From: RZZS01 sp964498755
GTDB taxonomy: Bacteria; Pseudomonadota; Alphaproteobacteria; Micavibrionales; Micavibrionaceae
Length of the DNA: 64,000 nt
Direction of reading: 5' to 3'
NCBI GenBank assembly: GCA_964498755.1
Contig: CAZCIB010000008.1
Location: 1 to 64,000, forward strand
Below, piece after piece: positions 43,617 to 52,680 of this stretch (the stretch's first letter is position 1; each line of letters starts with the position of its first letter). The translations under genes were made by a program, and so were the position numbers. The notes under the pieces are model-generated. The model worked only from the letters and a program-made list of their open reading frames with translations. It was not told where the DNA came from and did not search any database.

Positions 43617-46248
43617 TATCCGGCTCTTTGGTAACTGCGGCTTTTACGCTGTTACCGTTCGAGCCATTTGTTTTATTAGCGCCAGTCCCGTTTGGTCCAT
43701 GCACGGCGATTCGTTTAGCCGGCAAAATAATCGTCGCGGTTGTCCCCAGCCCTTTTTGCGAGAACAGTTCAAGACGTCCACCGTGAAGTTTTAACAATGA
43801 ATCTACCAGCGTCAATCCCAGTCCGGTCCCGGATCCGGTTCGGCGATGCGCGCCATCGACCTGGCCGAAAGGCGATAAAGCCTTTTCAATTTCCGACTCC
43901 TCAAGACCGATGCCCGTATCCGTAATCGATATGCGCATATGGCCTGTCCGGTCCATCTCGGACGCGATGGTAATGCGTCCGCCGCTTGGCGTGAATTTGA
44001 TCGCGTTCGAAAACAGGTTGGTAAATATCTGCTTGATCGCAAGTTCTTCGCCGATGACACGCGGAATATCGCCGAGCTCGTTGGATACGACCATATTGTT
44101 GGCCTGGATTTTTGAATACAGCAGCTTCAGGGAACTCTCAACCGTCGCCTTGATATCGATAATGCCCTCGTTCAGATGTCGCTCGCCGACCTCGATGCGG
44201 GAGACGTCCAGGATTTCATTGATGGTTTTGAGCAACCTGTTGCCGCTTTCGTGTATATCCTTGGCATACTCCCAATACGCCCTTTGCCCGACCGGACCAA
44301 AAACCTCGTTCTTGATTATTTCCGAGAAGCCGATAATGGAGTTCAGCGGAGTCCGCAATTCGTGGCTCATATTGGCAAGAAATTCAGACTTGGCGCGGTT
44401 GGCGAGATCGGACTGCACCTTGGCTTCGCGGAGACCGATTTCCGCCTGCTTGCGCTGCGTAATTTCTTCCATGCTGCCTTCGTAGTAGAGAATACTGCTC
44501 TCTTCGTCGCGCACAGCGCGCACGTTCTCATTCACCCAGATTCGCGCCCCGTCCTTCCTTTTAAGCTCGGCCTCATGGCTGTGCATGCCGTCTTCGCGGT
44601 CCAGCGTCTTCAAGAATTCACGGCAGGATTTCCGGTCCGTATAAATCTGCTCATAGACATTGCGGACTTCGCGCAAAAGAATCTCGGGCGTTCCATATCC
44701 CAAAAGACGCGCCATAGCCGGATTGGCGCTCAGAAACTGACCTTCCGGCGTCACCTGATAAATCCCCCCGGCGGCGTTCTCAACAATCGTCCGGTACTTC
44801 TTTTCCGCATCCGCCAGCGCTTTTTCCGCGCGGCGCCTTTCTTCAACATCCGTGATTGTTCCTACAACGCGCAAATTGCGGTTTTCGTCGTGGCGGATCA
44901 TGGACAAGGCAAGCTCGACGGAACGGAACGTCCCGTCCGATGTCCGCAGGCGCGTAAACGAGCGGTAAGAGCTTTTCTTGCCCTCTATCATTTGCGTGAA
45001 GTTTTTACGCTGGTCCCCCTGATCCTGAGGATGCAGCATATCGAACAGTGAACGCCCGATAGACCGGTCGATATCAAACCCCGTAACCTTCACCCATGTC
45101 GCGTTGAGAAAAAGCAAGATGCCGTCCTGACCGACTTCAAATATGATATCGCTCACGGAATCGATGATTGCGCGGTTATCGCGCTCTGCCTTGCGCAAGG
45201 CCTTGTTCAGCCTCTCGCGCTCGCTGATCTGCGCATTCAGCTCGTTGTTTTTCCCGGCCAGCGCCCGGTTGACGGCGGCCAGCTTATAAGACTGCTGCTG
45301 GTTATTACGCACATAGAGCGTTCCTATAAGCGTGAGCGTGACGCCGAACAACAGCATCAGCATCGGTATCTTTTCAAGGAACGCCTCGCGCTTGCCTTCC
45401 CTGACGTTGATATCAAGCAAAAGCTCAACGCCCCCGACCGGAATCTTGTAGCTCTGTAAAAAATATCCCGTATCGCCGCTCCGGGAGATGACGCCGGCGT
45501 CGTCATGTAATTCGTCATAATGAACGCTCAAAAGGGGACGGTCCGCGCCGTCCAGAGCGATATTGACAGTCCCGAACATTTCCTTCGTTTCCAGCCATTC
45601 CTGATCCAGCAAGGAGAGCGCATGAACAATACCGACGACGTATCTTTCGGAGCCGCCTCGCCGCGCGACCGCCTTTACGAAAGCCAAAGGCTGCGATATT
45701 GAATCAGAATGGTTTTGCGCGCGCAGACCGGAAATTTTCGGCAAGCGCGGAACAAGGAAAGCCGCTTCCTCATCTTTTTCCAGACGCATGACAGTATCCG
45801 CAAAAAGCTGATAGGACTTGGGTTCAATGCTGATTCCGGGCAACAAACTTTTCTTGTTGTGATAAACCTCTTTCAACCGCCATTGGTCGTTCTCGCGGTA
45901 CATCAGAAAGACATTTTCAAAAAAAGCCTGGTTCGGCATAACGTCGCGGATATTTCCGACAACAAGCTCTTCGTCAATCTGGTCGGCGTAATTCAAAAGA
46001 ACAGCAGCCGTCTGCAGGGAACGCTGCAAGTCGGATATTTTTTCCACGACGGCGCGTTCGACGTCTGAGGCGGCCTGACGATAGTCTTCCTGAAGCATCT
46101 CCTGAATAAATACCGACAAGGTCGCAAACGCCGTAACGGTCAAAATCAGACCGTTCAAAAAGACCATGAGCTGCGCCATATTGCTTTTGAACCAGCTGGC
46201 GTTCTCGGGCCTTTGCGTCAGAGCCTCGGTTTCATTTTCGCTGTGCAT
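43588..46248 (-). CDS. membrane PAS-domain hybrid-free histidine kinase
   Basis: The product is an 886-residue sensor kinase. A transmembrane helix at about residues 25-50 is followed by a periplasmic sensor domain of about 240 residues and a second helix near 290-310. A short coiled coil (RALAGKNNELNAQISERERL), two PAS/PAC domains and a HisKA domain come next. The phospho-histidine is in FLANMSHELRTPLNSIIGF at about residue 628, before an HATPase domain with NLFSNAIKFTPSGGRI and GSGTGLGLTLV. The short tail is low-complexity and N-rich. No response regulator is adjacent. Confidence 0.92.
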   Translation of the reverse strand: MHSENETEALTQRPENASWFKSNMAQLMVFLNGLILTVTAFATLSVFIQEMLQEDYRQAASDVERAVVEKISDLQRSLQTAAVLLNYADQIDEELVVGNIRDVMPNQAFFENVFLMYRENDQWRLKEVYHNKKSLLPGISIEPKSYQLFADTVMRLEKDEEAAFLVPRLPKISGLRAQNHSDSISQPLAFVKAVARRGGSERYVVGIVHALSLLDQEWLETKEMFGTVNIALDGADRPLLSVHYDELHDDAGVISRSGDTGYFLQSYKIPVGGVELLLDINVREGKREAFLEKIPMLMLLFGVTLTLIGTLYVRNNQQQSYKLAAVNRALAGKNNELNAQISERERLNKALRKAERDNRAIIDSVSDIIFEVGQDGILLFLNATWVKVTGFDIDRSIGRSLFDMLHPQDQGDQRKNFTQMIEGKKSSYRSFTRLRTSDGTFRSVELALSMIRHDENRNLRVVGTITDVEERRRAEKALADAEKKYRTIVENAAGGIYQVTPEGQFLSANPAMARLLGYGTPEILLREVRNVYEQIYTDRKSCREFLKTLDREDGMHSHEAELKRKDGARIWVNENVRAVRDEESSILYYEGSMEEITQRKQAEIGLREAKVQSDLANRAKSEFLANMSHELRTPLNSIIGFSEIIKNEVFGPVGQRAYWEYAKDIHESGNRLLKTINEILDVSRIEVGERHLNEGIIDIKATVESSLKLLYSKIQANNMVVSNELGDIPRVIGEELAIKQIFTNLFSNAIKFTPSGGRITIASEMDRTGHMRISITDTGIGLEESEIEKALSPFGQVDGAHRRTGSGTGLGLTLVDSLLKLHGGRLELFSQKGLGTTATIILPAKRIAVHGPNGTGANKTNGSNGNSVKAAVTKEPDISENMTPTE

Positions 46249-46396
46249 TGCGCGAAGTCCAGACCATATTAAATAGAATAATACCCTACTTTAATGTCGT
46301 CTTTTCAGGTTAAAACATTGCTAAGATTGAACCTTAAGCGTAAAAAAACGCAAACAAATACAATTACGTAAAAGCACGCCGGGCTGGGACTCGCGA

Positions 46397-47830
46397 CTAG
46401 ACCGGCGCCTGCATTACCACCCTGAGCCCGCCCCGGTTGCTTTTTTCAAGCCAGATTTGACCGCCATGGCTGTGAATAATGTCCATAGCGATCGGCAGGC
46501 CAAGCCCTACCCCGCCCGTATCTATATTGCGCGAACTGTCCTCGCGGTAAAAGGGCCTGAAAACATCCTCGAACTTATCTTCCGCGATGCCGGGCCCGTC
46601 GTCTTCCACCGTAATTTCTACCACATCGCCCAGACGGCGCGCCGCAATCCAGACCTGCGAGCCGTATTTCCTCGCGTTCGAAACCACATTATTGAGACAG
46701 CGCTCAAACGCCAGCGGCCTGACGGACAATGCGAGATCGCCTTCCGTGTACAATGCGGTTTCCGCGCCCTGTCTTTTGGATGAAGAAACAACCTTCTCGA
46801 GCAGGCCTTGCAAATCGATTTGCTGAACAGCTTCGCCGCTCTCACCGCGCGCGAAATCCAGATACCCCTCAATCATGCGTTCCATGGTCTGGATGTCGGC
46901 CTTGCAGGCATCGACGTCGGGACTGTCCCCGAGCATTTCCAGTTGCAGTTTCAGCCGCGTTAAAGGCGTGCGCAAGTCATGCGAAATTCCCGCCAGCATC
47001 GCCGTGCGCTGCGAGATCTGGCGGCGGACGCGCTCATGCATGTCAAGGAAGGCTTCGGCGGCCTTGCGCACTTCCGAGGCGCCTTCCGGCTTGAAGGCCG
47101 GTACGTCCCGGCCCTTGCCGAAACGCTCGGCCGCCGTGGCAAGTTTGCGGATGGGACGGATCTGCCCGCGCATAAATAACAGCGCAATCAGCAAAAGCAC
47201 GATAGAAATGCCCAGCATCCATAAAAGGAAAATATAGCCGGATGAAGAAAAAAGCCTGTTTTGCGGCAAGGTAACGTGCAGAACGCCGCCCTCAAGCTGA
47301 ACGCTCAGATATATCCACTTCTCCTCGCCATCGACGGATATCCCGAACGGGCGACGCACCTGATTTTCAACAGCGTCGGCCAGAAGCGCGGCCACGACGG
47401 TTTCCCAACCCTCATGCTCGCCCTGATGCAGCTTGTACTCTTCAGGGGCCAGCCTCGCCCCTGCGTCATAGCTGATCAGCAATTCAAGATTCTGCGCCGC
47501 GTACCCGGCAATGCGCTTTACATTTACGGGCGAGCCGTCGTTTTCGATCTGATCGGCGATGACGGCCGTCTCTCCCGCCACGGCGAAAGCAAGCCGGCTT
47601 GAAATCCGGGTCCAGTGCCGTTCGAAAAAAATATAGGTCGACATGATCTGGATCAGAATAACCGGCGTCACCAGGATCAGCATCGAGCGCCCGAACAGCG
47701 TCCGGGGCAGGAATTTTTTAATCTGTATAAAGCGTCTGCTGCGGGTCATGTTTCGTTGATGCGCTGTTTCGCTGATGCGCCGTTTCGCCTTATCAACCCA
47801 GCGCATAAGCGCCTCAGCGAAACAGCGCAT
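46397..47830 (-). CDS. EnvZ-like membrane histidine kinase
   Basis: The product is a 477-residue sensor kinase partner of the OmpR-type regulator upstream. After an N-terminal extension it has two membrane helices (about 45-65 and 192-212) around a periplasmic domain, then HAMP and HisKA. The kinase histidine is in LAGISHDLRTPLTRLKLQL, and HATPase has NVVSNARKYG and GVGLGLPIAMDI. The ATG at 47830 overlaps the ompR stop as TGATG. The first 27 residues are encoded by a word-repeat hairpin, so a start at 47749 is also possible. Confidence 0.9.
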   Translation of the reverse strand: MRCFAEALMRWVDKAKRRISETAHQRNMTRSRRFIQIKKFLPRTLFGRSMLILVTPVILIQIMSTYIFFERHWTRISSRLAFAVAGETAVIADQIENDGSPVNVKRIAGYAAQNLELLISYDAGARLAPEEYKLHQGEHEGWETVVAALLADAVENQVRRPFGISVDGEEKWIYLSVQLEGGVLHVTLPQNRLFSSSGYIFLLWMLGISIVLLLIALLFMRGQIRPIRKLATAAERFGKGRDVPAFKPEGASEVRKAAEAFLDMHERVRRQISQRTAMLAGISHDLRTPLTRLKLQLEMLGDSPDVDACKADIQTMERMIEGYLDFARGESGEAVQQIDLQGLLEKVVSSSKRQGAETALYTEGDLALSVRPLAFERCLNNVVSNARKYGSQVWIAARRLGDVVEITVEDDGPGIAEDKFEDVFRPFYREDSSRNIDTGGVGLGLPIAMDIIHSHGGQIWLEKSNRGGLRVVMQAPV

Positions 47831-47838
47831 CAGCGCTC
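47750..47838. repeat. word-repeat hairpin, 8-bp period, at the ompR/envZ junction
   Basis: The left arm 47750-47789 has five 8-bp words: GTTTCGTT, GATGCGCT, GTTTCGCT, GATGCGCC, GTTTCGCC. The right arm 47799-47838 has five words: CAGCGCAT, AAGCGCCT, CAGCGAAA, CAGCGCAT, CAGCGCTC. The central 19 bp (TGATGCGCTGTTTCGCTGA) match exactly between the arms. The right arm includes the last two codons and stop of ompR and the ATG of the kinase. The rest is translated if that ATG is used. Confidence 0.92.
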
Positions 47839-48534
47839 AAGCCGTAGCATATACCCTTTCCCCCGCACCGTCACAAGAAGACGCGGGTTTTTGCTGTCTT
47901 CCTCGATTTTTTTGCGCAGGCGCGTGACCTGCACGTCAATCGTGCGCTCCCCCGCGTCGACGCCGCAAAGTCCGGCCAGTTCATCGCGGCTTATAACTTC
48001 ATTGGGGCGCGAACCCAGCGCCTTTATCAAGGCGGCGTCCGCCGTTGTTAAACGCAGGTTTTCCTCCGTCTCCGGGTCATGCAATTCTTCCGCGCCGCCG
48101 TCATAGGTCCAGCGTCCCAGCCTGATCTGCAAAGGCTTGTCCTGCGCCTTTGGACGGCGGCGTAAAATCGCCTTCAACCGCAAAATCAGCTCGCGGGGCT
48201 CGAACGGTTTGGGCAGGTAGTCATCGGCTCCGCTTTCAAATCCGGCGATCCGGTCATCGGCTTCGCCCAGCGCCGTCAGCAGCAAAACCGGAATATCGGA
48301 TTTTTCGCGCAGACTATGCGTCAGGGACAATCCCGTCTCGCCCGGCATCATGATGTCGACGACCAGTGCGTCGAATTCCAGGTATTCCAGCGCTTCACGC
48401 GCCTGCGCGGCGTCTGCCGCCGTAATTGTGATGAAGCCGTTCTGGTTCAGGTATTTTGAAACCAGCCCGCGTATCCTCGCGTCGTCATCGACAACGAGAA
48501 TATGCGGGAGGAGTTCCGGGTTTTGATCTGTCAT
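47830..48534 (-). CDS. OmpR-family response regulator
   Basis: The product is a 234-residue regulator with a receiver domain (HILVVDDDARIRGLV; phospho-acceptor D near residue 58 in LVVDIMMPGETGLSL; K in DDYLPKPFEPREL) and a winged-helix DNA-binding domain (LTTADAALIKALGSRPNEVIS, RTIDVQVTRLRKKIEE). It is paired with the EnvZ-like kinase by a TGATG overlap. A word-repeat hairpin fills the region between its start and the divergent ilvE. Confidence 0.92.
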   Translation of the reverse strand: MTDQNPELLPHILVVDDDARIRGLVSKYLNQNGFITITAADAAQAREALEYLEFDALVVDIMMPGETGLSLTHSLREKSDIPVLLLTALGEADDRIAGFESGADDYLPKPFEPRELILRLKAILRRRPKAQDKPLQIRLGRWTYDGGAEELHDPETEENLRLTTADAALIKALGSRPNEVISRDELAGLCGVDAGERTIDVQVTRLRKKIEEDSKNPRLLVTVRGKGYMLRLER

Positions 48535-48544
48535 TTTATTTTTT

Positions 48545-48611
48545 GAGTTACAAGTTGCCAGTTACAAGTCGTAAGGATATCTTCTTGCAACTTGTACCTT
48601 GAAACTTTTAA
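48545..48611. repeat. word-repeat hairpin, 7-bp period (GTTACAA type)
   Basis: Left arm words are GTTACAA, GTTGCCA, GTTACAA and GTCGTAA. The right arm on the minus strand reads GTTTCAA, GGTACAA and GTTGCAA. It lies in the 118-bp gap between the divergent ompR and ilvE starts, 10 bp from the ompR ATG. Confidence 0.85.
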
Positions 48612-48652
48612 CTATTATTGTTGATTTCAAACACAAACAAAAGAGTAAGGCA

Positions 48653-49543
48653 ATGATCCCATTCGATGACCGCGACGGCGTAATCTGGTTTGACGGCGAG
48701 CTTGTTCCATGGCGCGAGGCGAACATTCACGTGCTCAATCACGGCCTGCATTACGCGAGCTGCGTGTTCGAGGGCGAGCGCGCCTATAACGGCGTCATTT
48801 TCAAAAGCCGGGAACATTCGGCGCGCCTGATCCGTTCGGCGGAATTGCTGGGCATGGACATGCCCTACAGCCTCGAAGAAATTGAGGCCGCCAAGGAAAA
48901 GACGCTGGCGGAAAACGGGATTACGAACGGCTATGTCCGGCCCGTGGCCTGGCGCGGCAGCGAGCAGATGGGCATCGCCGTCGACCAGAGCAAGACGCAC
49001 GTTGCCATCGCCTGCTGGGAGTGGCCGAGCTATTTCTCCAAAGAGATGCGCGAGAAAGGCATTTCCATGCGCACGTCGAAATGGAAAAAGCCCGCGCCCG
49101 ATACCGCGCCGTGGGAAAGCAAGGCCGCAGGGCTTTACATGATCAACACCATGGCCAGACAGGAAGCCGAAAAAGCGGGCTATACGGACGCGCTGATGCT
49201 CGATTACCGTGGCAACGTCGTCGAGGGCACGGGCGCGAATTTCTTTGCCGTATTTGACGGCGTCCTGACAACGCCGGAGCCGGATTGCTTCCTAAACGGC
49301 ATCACGCGCCAGACCGTGATCGACATCGCGCGCGAGCTGGACATTCCGCTCAAAACAGCCGTCATCAAGCCGGAAGACCTGAAAAAAGCCTCGGAAATCT
49401 TTATCACCGGCACGGCGGCCGAAGTCACCGCCGTCGGCAAAATAGACGATCTTGAATTCACTGTCGGCCCGGTCACCCGCAAAATCCGCAGGGCCTACGA
49501 GGATCTGGTGAACGGGCGGATTGAGTTGAAAGCGGCGGGATAG
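48653..49543 (+). CDS. ilvE: branched-chain amino acid aminotransferase
   Basis: IlvE is a class IV PLP enzyme that makes valine, leucine and isoleucine from their keto acids. The 296-residue protein has GLHYASCVFEGERAY, VRPVAWRGSEQMG and KAAGLYMINTMA with the PLP lysine. LMLDYRGNVVEGTGANFFAV follows. The ATG at 48653 gives the family length. The last 26 codons (from 49466) are repeated after the following P450 gene. Confidence 0.93.
   Translation: MIPFDDRDGVIWFDGELVPWREANIHVLNHGLHYASCVFEGERAYNGVIFKSREHSARLIRSAELLGMDMPYSLEEIEAAKEKTLAENGITNGYVRPVAWRGSEQMGIAVDQSKTHVAIACWEWPSYFSKEMREKGISMRTSKWKKPAPDTAPWESKAAGLYMINTMARQEAEKAGYTDALMLDYRGNVVEGTGANFFAVFDGVLTTPEPDCFLNGITRQTVIDIARELDIPLKTAVIKPEDLKKASEIFITGTAAEVTAVGKIDDLEFTVGPVTRKIRRAYEDLVNGRIELKAAG
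49466..49530 (+). repeat. ilvE 3'-end repeat, first copy
   Basis: These 65 bp match 50970-51034 at 60 positions without indels, and the last 44 bp are identical. The five differences cluster in the first 21 bp, and four of the five are in codons for V/I, R and K. This copy belongs to the intact ilvE gene, encoding GPVTRKIRRAYEDLVNGRIEL. Confidence 0.95.
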
Positions 49544-49575
49544 GCTTTTTACGAACACAGAGATGGAGGCCAGGG

Positions 49576-50931
49576 ATGGTTTTGGTAAGACGGGATGGCG
49601 AGATTACTCTGAACCGCTACAAAGAAGCCGCTTCGGTTCTGACCCATGCGAAAGGCAGAAACTGTAACATAGTCTCTTCTCCGGAGATGCAGGGCGCTTT
49701 TGGCATAGCTTTTGGCGGTCAGAGTCTTTTTGCGCTACCCGAAACAGAGCATAACGAGTTGCGCAGACAATTGAATCCGCATTTCTCTTTTACAGGCGTC
49801 AAAGCAAGAATTTCAGAATTCGCTTTTGACGAGTCCAGCAGGATGATTAATAAATGGGTCAGGGAGGGCTCTGCCAAAGTTAACGAAGACCTGAAAAAAC
49901 TTGCTTTTAATGTAATCTGCGAAATTCTCTTTAGCGAAACCCTGCCTGAAGAAGTGGCTGAAAATATTACGCAATCCGTCCATGATCTGCAGCCGGTCGT
50001 TATTAAATATTCTTACCAATCACGAGTTAAATCCCGCAGAAACGGCTCCGATCCAGTTAAAGTAAGACCCGCCGACGCCGAAAGAATAAAGGCGACAAGA
50101 AACTCGCTTGAGGAAGTCGTGAATCGCCGCATGGAGAGCCAGAAGGATTTTGGCCCCGCCGACAAGCCAAAAGACGTTTTGCAAACGCTGATAGACGCGG
50201 GCCGTACGAAGGAGCAAATCTTCGACCAAATGATTACTTTCGTCGCCGCGGGTCATGACACCAGCTCGTGGTTCATGTCGCAGCTCGTTCAGGTTCTAAC
50301 TTTGCCCGAGAATGCCCACATACTTGAAGAACTTGTAAGCGCTCCTCTGGACGAAGACGGGACCACACTGAAGAATGCGTTTCGCAAAGGCGCTGATTAC
50401 AAAAGCTATTTGCTCGCGAATGTTCAAAAGCTTGATGTTTTAAGCTCTGCAATTAAGGAATCATGCCGCCTGGCTCCACCTTCTTCGGCGATAACAAAAC
50501 AGTCAAAAGTGGATCTGACCTACGACGATCTTGCCATCACTCCTGAAGAGCTTGCTCGAAACGCCATTCAATCTGAATCCAATGATATCGCTGTGCGCAG
50601 CGGTCAAAACTTCAATATTGATATTGCAGGCGCCCTTAAAGATCCTGACAGGTTTCAAAATCCCGAAGAATTTGATCCGCGCCGGGATAATCTGGACGAT
50701 GTCTATAAAGTGGCGTTCGCCAACATTCTCGGCAAGGATCACGCTTGTCTGGGACTCCATCTGGCCCCTTACGTGACGCAAATTGTCATCGCGAATATCT
50801 TCGGGCAGGTTGATCTGGACATCGTCTCCCGTTGCGAAAAAACGCGCAAGTCCGTTGTCATGCAGATGATGGAGCCAATTATTGCTCAAGTCACGCCGCG
50901 AAGCGGGGAAACTTTTGAGGCTGCTTTATAA
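49576..50931 (+). CDS. cytochrome P450-like protein inserted after ilvE
   Basis: The product is a 451-residue protein with the P450 landmarks in order. I-helix oxygen-activation motif FVAAGHDTSSW (about residues 221-231), K-helix ExxR as IKESCRLAPP, PEEFDPRR (PERF-like) and a cysteine loop ILGKDHACLG. The cysteine loop keeps H-x-C-L-G but lacks the usual F-G-x-G start, so heme binding needs checking. No ferredoxin partner is next to it. The gene has fewer GC-rich codons than ilvE, sits between two copies of the ilvE 3' end, and is probably acquired. GGAGG lies before the ATG. Substrate unknown. Confidence 0.82.
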   Translation: MVLVRRDGEITLNRYKEAASVLTHAKGRNCNIVSSPEMQGAFGIAFGGQSLFALPETEHNELRRQLNPHFSFTGVKARISEFAFDESSRMINKWVREGSAKVNEDLKKLAFNVICEILFSETLPEEVAENITQSVHDLQPVVIKYSYQSRVKSRRNGSDPVKVRPADAERIKATRNSLEEVVNRRMESQKDFGPADKPKDVLQTLIDAGRTKEQIFDQMITFVAAGHDTSSWFMSQLVQVLTLPENAHILEELVSAPLDEDGTTLKNAFRKGADYKSYLLANVQKLDVLSSAIKESCRLAPPSSAITKQSKVDLTYDDLAITPEELARNAIQSESNDIAVRSGQNFNIDIAGALKDPDRFQNPEEFDPRRDNLDDVYKVAFANILGKDHACLGLHLAPYVTQIVIANIFGQVDLDIVSRCEKTRKSVVMQMMEPIIAQVTPRSGETFEAAL

Positions 50932-50969
50932 CGACACAGCGCTTCAGGGGGGATGCCCGGTTAGCTGCT

Positions 50970-51034
50970 GGCCCCATTACCCGCAAGATACGCAGGGCCT
51001 ACGAGGATCTGGTGAACGGGCGGATTGAGTTGAA
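50970..51034 (+). repeat. ilvE 3'-end repeat, second copy
   Basis: This is the second copy of the ilvE end after the P450 gene, 1504 bp from the first. It stays in frame as GPITRKIRRAYEDLVNGRI and ends in its own different tail (KKAI then TGA). It is not joined to a start codon and so is a gene fragment. Confidence 0.93.
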
Positions 51035-51048
51035 GAAAGCTATTTGAA

Positions 51049-51137
51049 CGTCATTGCGAGCGACCGCCGGAAGCGAAGCAATCCAGAAACAGAAAACTGG
51101 ATTGCCGCGTCGGACCTTCAGCGCCCCACGCAAAACG
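51049..51137. repeat. CGTCATTGCGAG-type palindromic repeat, decayed
   Basis: It begins CGTCATTGCGAGCGAC, and the inner stem is GCAATCCAG (51078-51086) with CTGGATTGC (51097-51105). The outer right arm is eroded. A complete copy is at 55016-55102. It lies between the P450 cassette end and ychF. Confidence 0.7.
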
Positions 51138-51203
51138 ATTTATGACAATCTTGACTCAATTTCTTGCTCTTTTTCCCGCTTGCATGCTTTATGCGTGCAG
51201 CCC

Positions 51204-52304
51204 TTAGACATTAAACCGGAATAAAATCACGTCGCCGTCCTTGACGACGTACTCCTTGCCTTCGGAGCGCATTTTACCCGCGTCCTTCGCGCCAACCTCG
51301 CCGCTGCAGGCGATGTAGTCGTCGTAGGCGATGACTTCGGCGCGGATAAAGCCTTTCTCGAAATCGGTGTGGATCTTGCCTGCGGCCTGCGGCGCCTTCG
51401 CGCCGACGGGCACGGTCCAGGCGCGGCTTTCCTTAGGCCCCGCCGTGAAATAAGTGTGCAGGTTTAACAGCCTGTAGCCCGCGCGGATTATCCGGTTCAG
51501 CCCCGGCTCGGGCAGGCCGAGAGCCTCAAGAAACTCGTTTTTTTCCTCGGGCGTATCGAATTGCGCGATTTCGGACTCAACGGCCGCGCTGATGGCAAGG
51601 GCTTCCGCGCCTTGCGCGCGCGCCATTTCGTCGGCCTGCCGCGTCCATTCATTGCCGTGCGCGGCCTCGGCTTCCTCAACATTGCACACGTAAAGGACAG
51701 GCTTGAAGGACAGCAGATGCAACGTTTGATAGAACTTCGCGAGCTCGTCCGGCGCGTCCACGGTGCGGGCGGGCTTGCCGTCGGCCAGCGCCGCCTTGAC
51801 GCGCTCCATGAATTCCACTTGCGCTTTCAGCTCCTTGTCGCCGGATTTGGCCTTGCGGGAAATGTTCTCGATCTGCTTCTCGAGGCTGTCAATATCGGCG
51901 AGCATCAGCTCCATCTCGATGGTTTCGGCATCGCGCATGGGATCGACGGAACCGTCAACATGTGTGATATCGCCATCTTCAAAACAGCGAAGCACATGAA
52001 CGATCGCGTCCGTCTCGCGGATATTGGCGAGGAACTGGTTCCCCAGACCTTCGCCTTTACTTGCGCCTTTCACAAGGCCTGCGATATCGACGAATTCGAG
52101 CTGCGCCGGAGTCACCTTGGCGGACTTCGCAATCGCGGCGATTTTGTCCAGCCGTTCGTCCGGCACGGCGACGCGACCCACATTCGGCTCGATCGTGCAA
52201 AAAGGGAAATTCGCCGCCTGCGCCGCCGCCGTGGCGGTCAGGGCGTTAAACAAGGTGGATTTGCCTACGTTTGGCAGGCCGACAATACCGCAGTTAAAGC
52301 TCAT
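51204..52304 (-). CDS. ychF: YchF/Obg-like GTPase/ATPase
   Basis: The product is a 366-residue P-loop ATPase of the YchF subfamily, linked to translation and oxidative-stress response. Motifs are GLPNVGKSTLFNALT (G1), PNVGRVAVPDERLD, FVDIAGLVKGASKGEGLGNQF (G3) and YVCNVEEAE in place of the NKxD of true GTPases. The C-terminal TGS domain follows. It lies with pth and rplY, a common alphaproteobacterial cluster. Confidence 0.95.
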   Translation of the reverse strand: MSFNCGIVGLPNVGKSTLFNALTATAAAQAANFPFCTIEPNVGRVAVPDERLDKIAAIAKSAKVTPAQLEFVDIAGLVKGASKGEGLGNQFLANIRETDAIVHVLRCFEDGDITHVDGSVDPMRDAETIEMELMLADIDSLEKQIENISRKAKSGDKELKAQVEFMERVKAALADGKPARTVDAPDELAKFYQTLHLLSFKPVLYVCNVEEAEAAHGNEWTRQADEMARAQGAEALAISAAVESEIAQFDTPEEKNEFLEALGLPEPGLNRIIRAGYRLLNLHTYFTAGPKESRAWTVPVGAKAPQAAGKIHTDFEKGFIRAEVIAYDDYIACSGEVGAKDAGKMRSEGKEYVVKDGDVILFRFNV

Positions 52305-52317
52305 TTATTCTTCCTTT

Positions 52318-52680
52318 TTAAATCCCCTCATCCTCATTGTAATCTTTCATTTTTATCAGCCTGTCTCTCAACTGCGGCACGTCTATTGTCAGCGTCTCCC
52401 ATAACGAATTCTCTTCAAGCGCATCATAATCATGCGAAATAACATGGCGAAGGAAAATTATGCGCGGCCATGGTATTTCCGGATAAGATCGTTTCACGTC
52501 TTCCGGAATTTTCGAGGCGTTTTCCCCGATTATCTGCAAATTCATCATCAAGCCGTCATATATAAAACCGCGCGTGACAAAATCTTCTTTCGTGACCTGC
52601 TCTTCTTCCAGCGCCCGAAGGATACGCTCGCACCGCTCCAGCATATTGTAATGATAGAGGCGCCAGTTCTTCTCAGACAT
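52318..52680 (-). CDS. HEPN-family ribonuclease toxin (HepT-like)
   Basis: The product is a 120-residue DUF86/HepT-type HEPN protein. The RNase motif R-x4-H-x-Y is present as RHVISHDY near residue 83. The N-terminal helices (LYHYNMLERCERILRALEE) form the usual dimer. I used the ATG at 52680. It overlaps the end of the nucleotidyltransferase gene by 8 bp, and the two form a MntA/HepT toxin-antitoxin pair in which the partner modifies the HEPN tyrosine. Confidence 0.88.
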   Translation of the reverse strand: MSEKNWRLYHYNMLERCERILRALEEEQVTKEDFVTRGFIYDGLMMNLQIIGENASKIPEDVKRSYPEIPWPRIIFLRHVISHDYDALEENSLWETLTIDVPQLRDRLIKMKDYNEDEGI

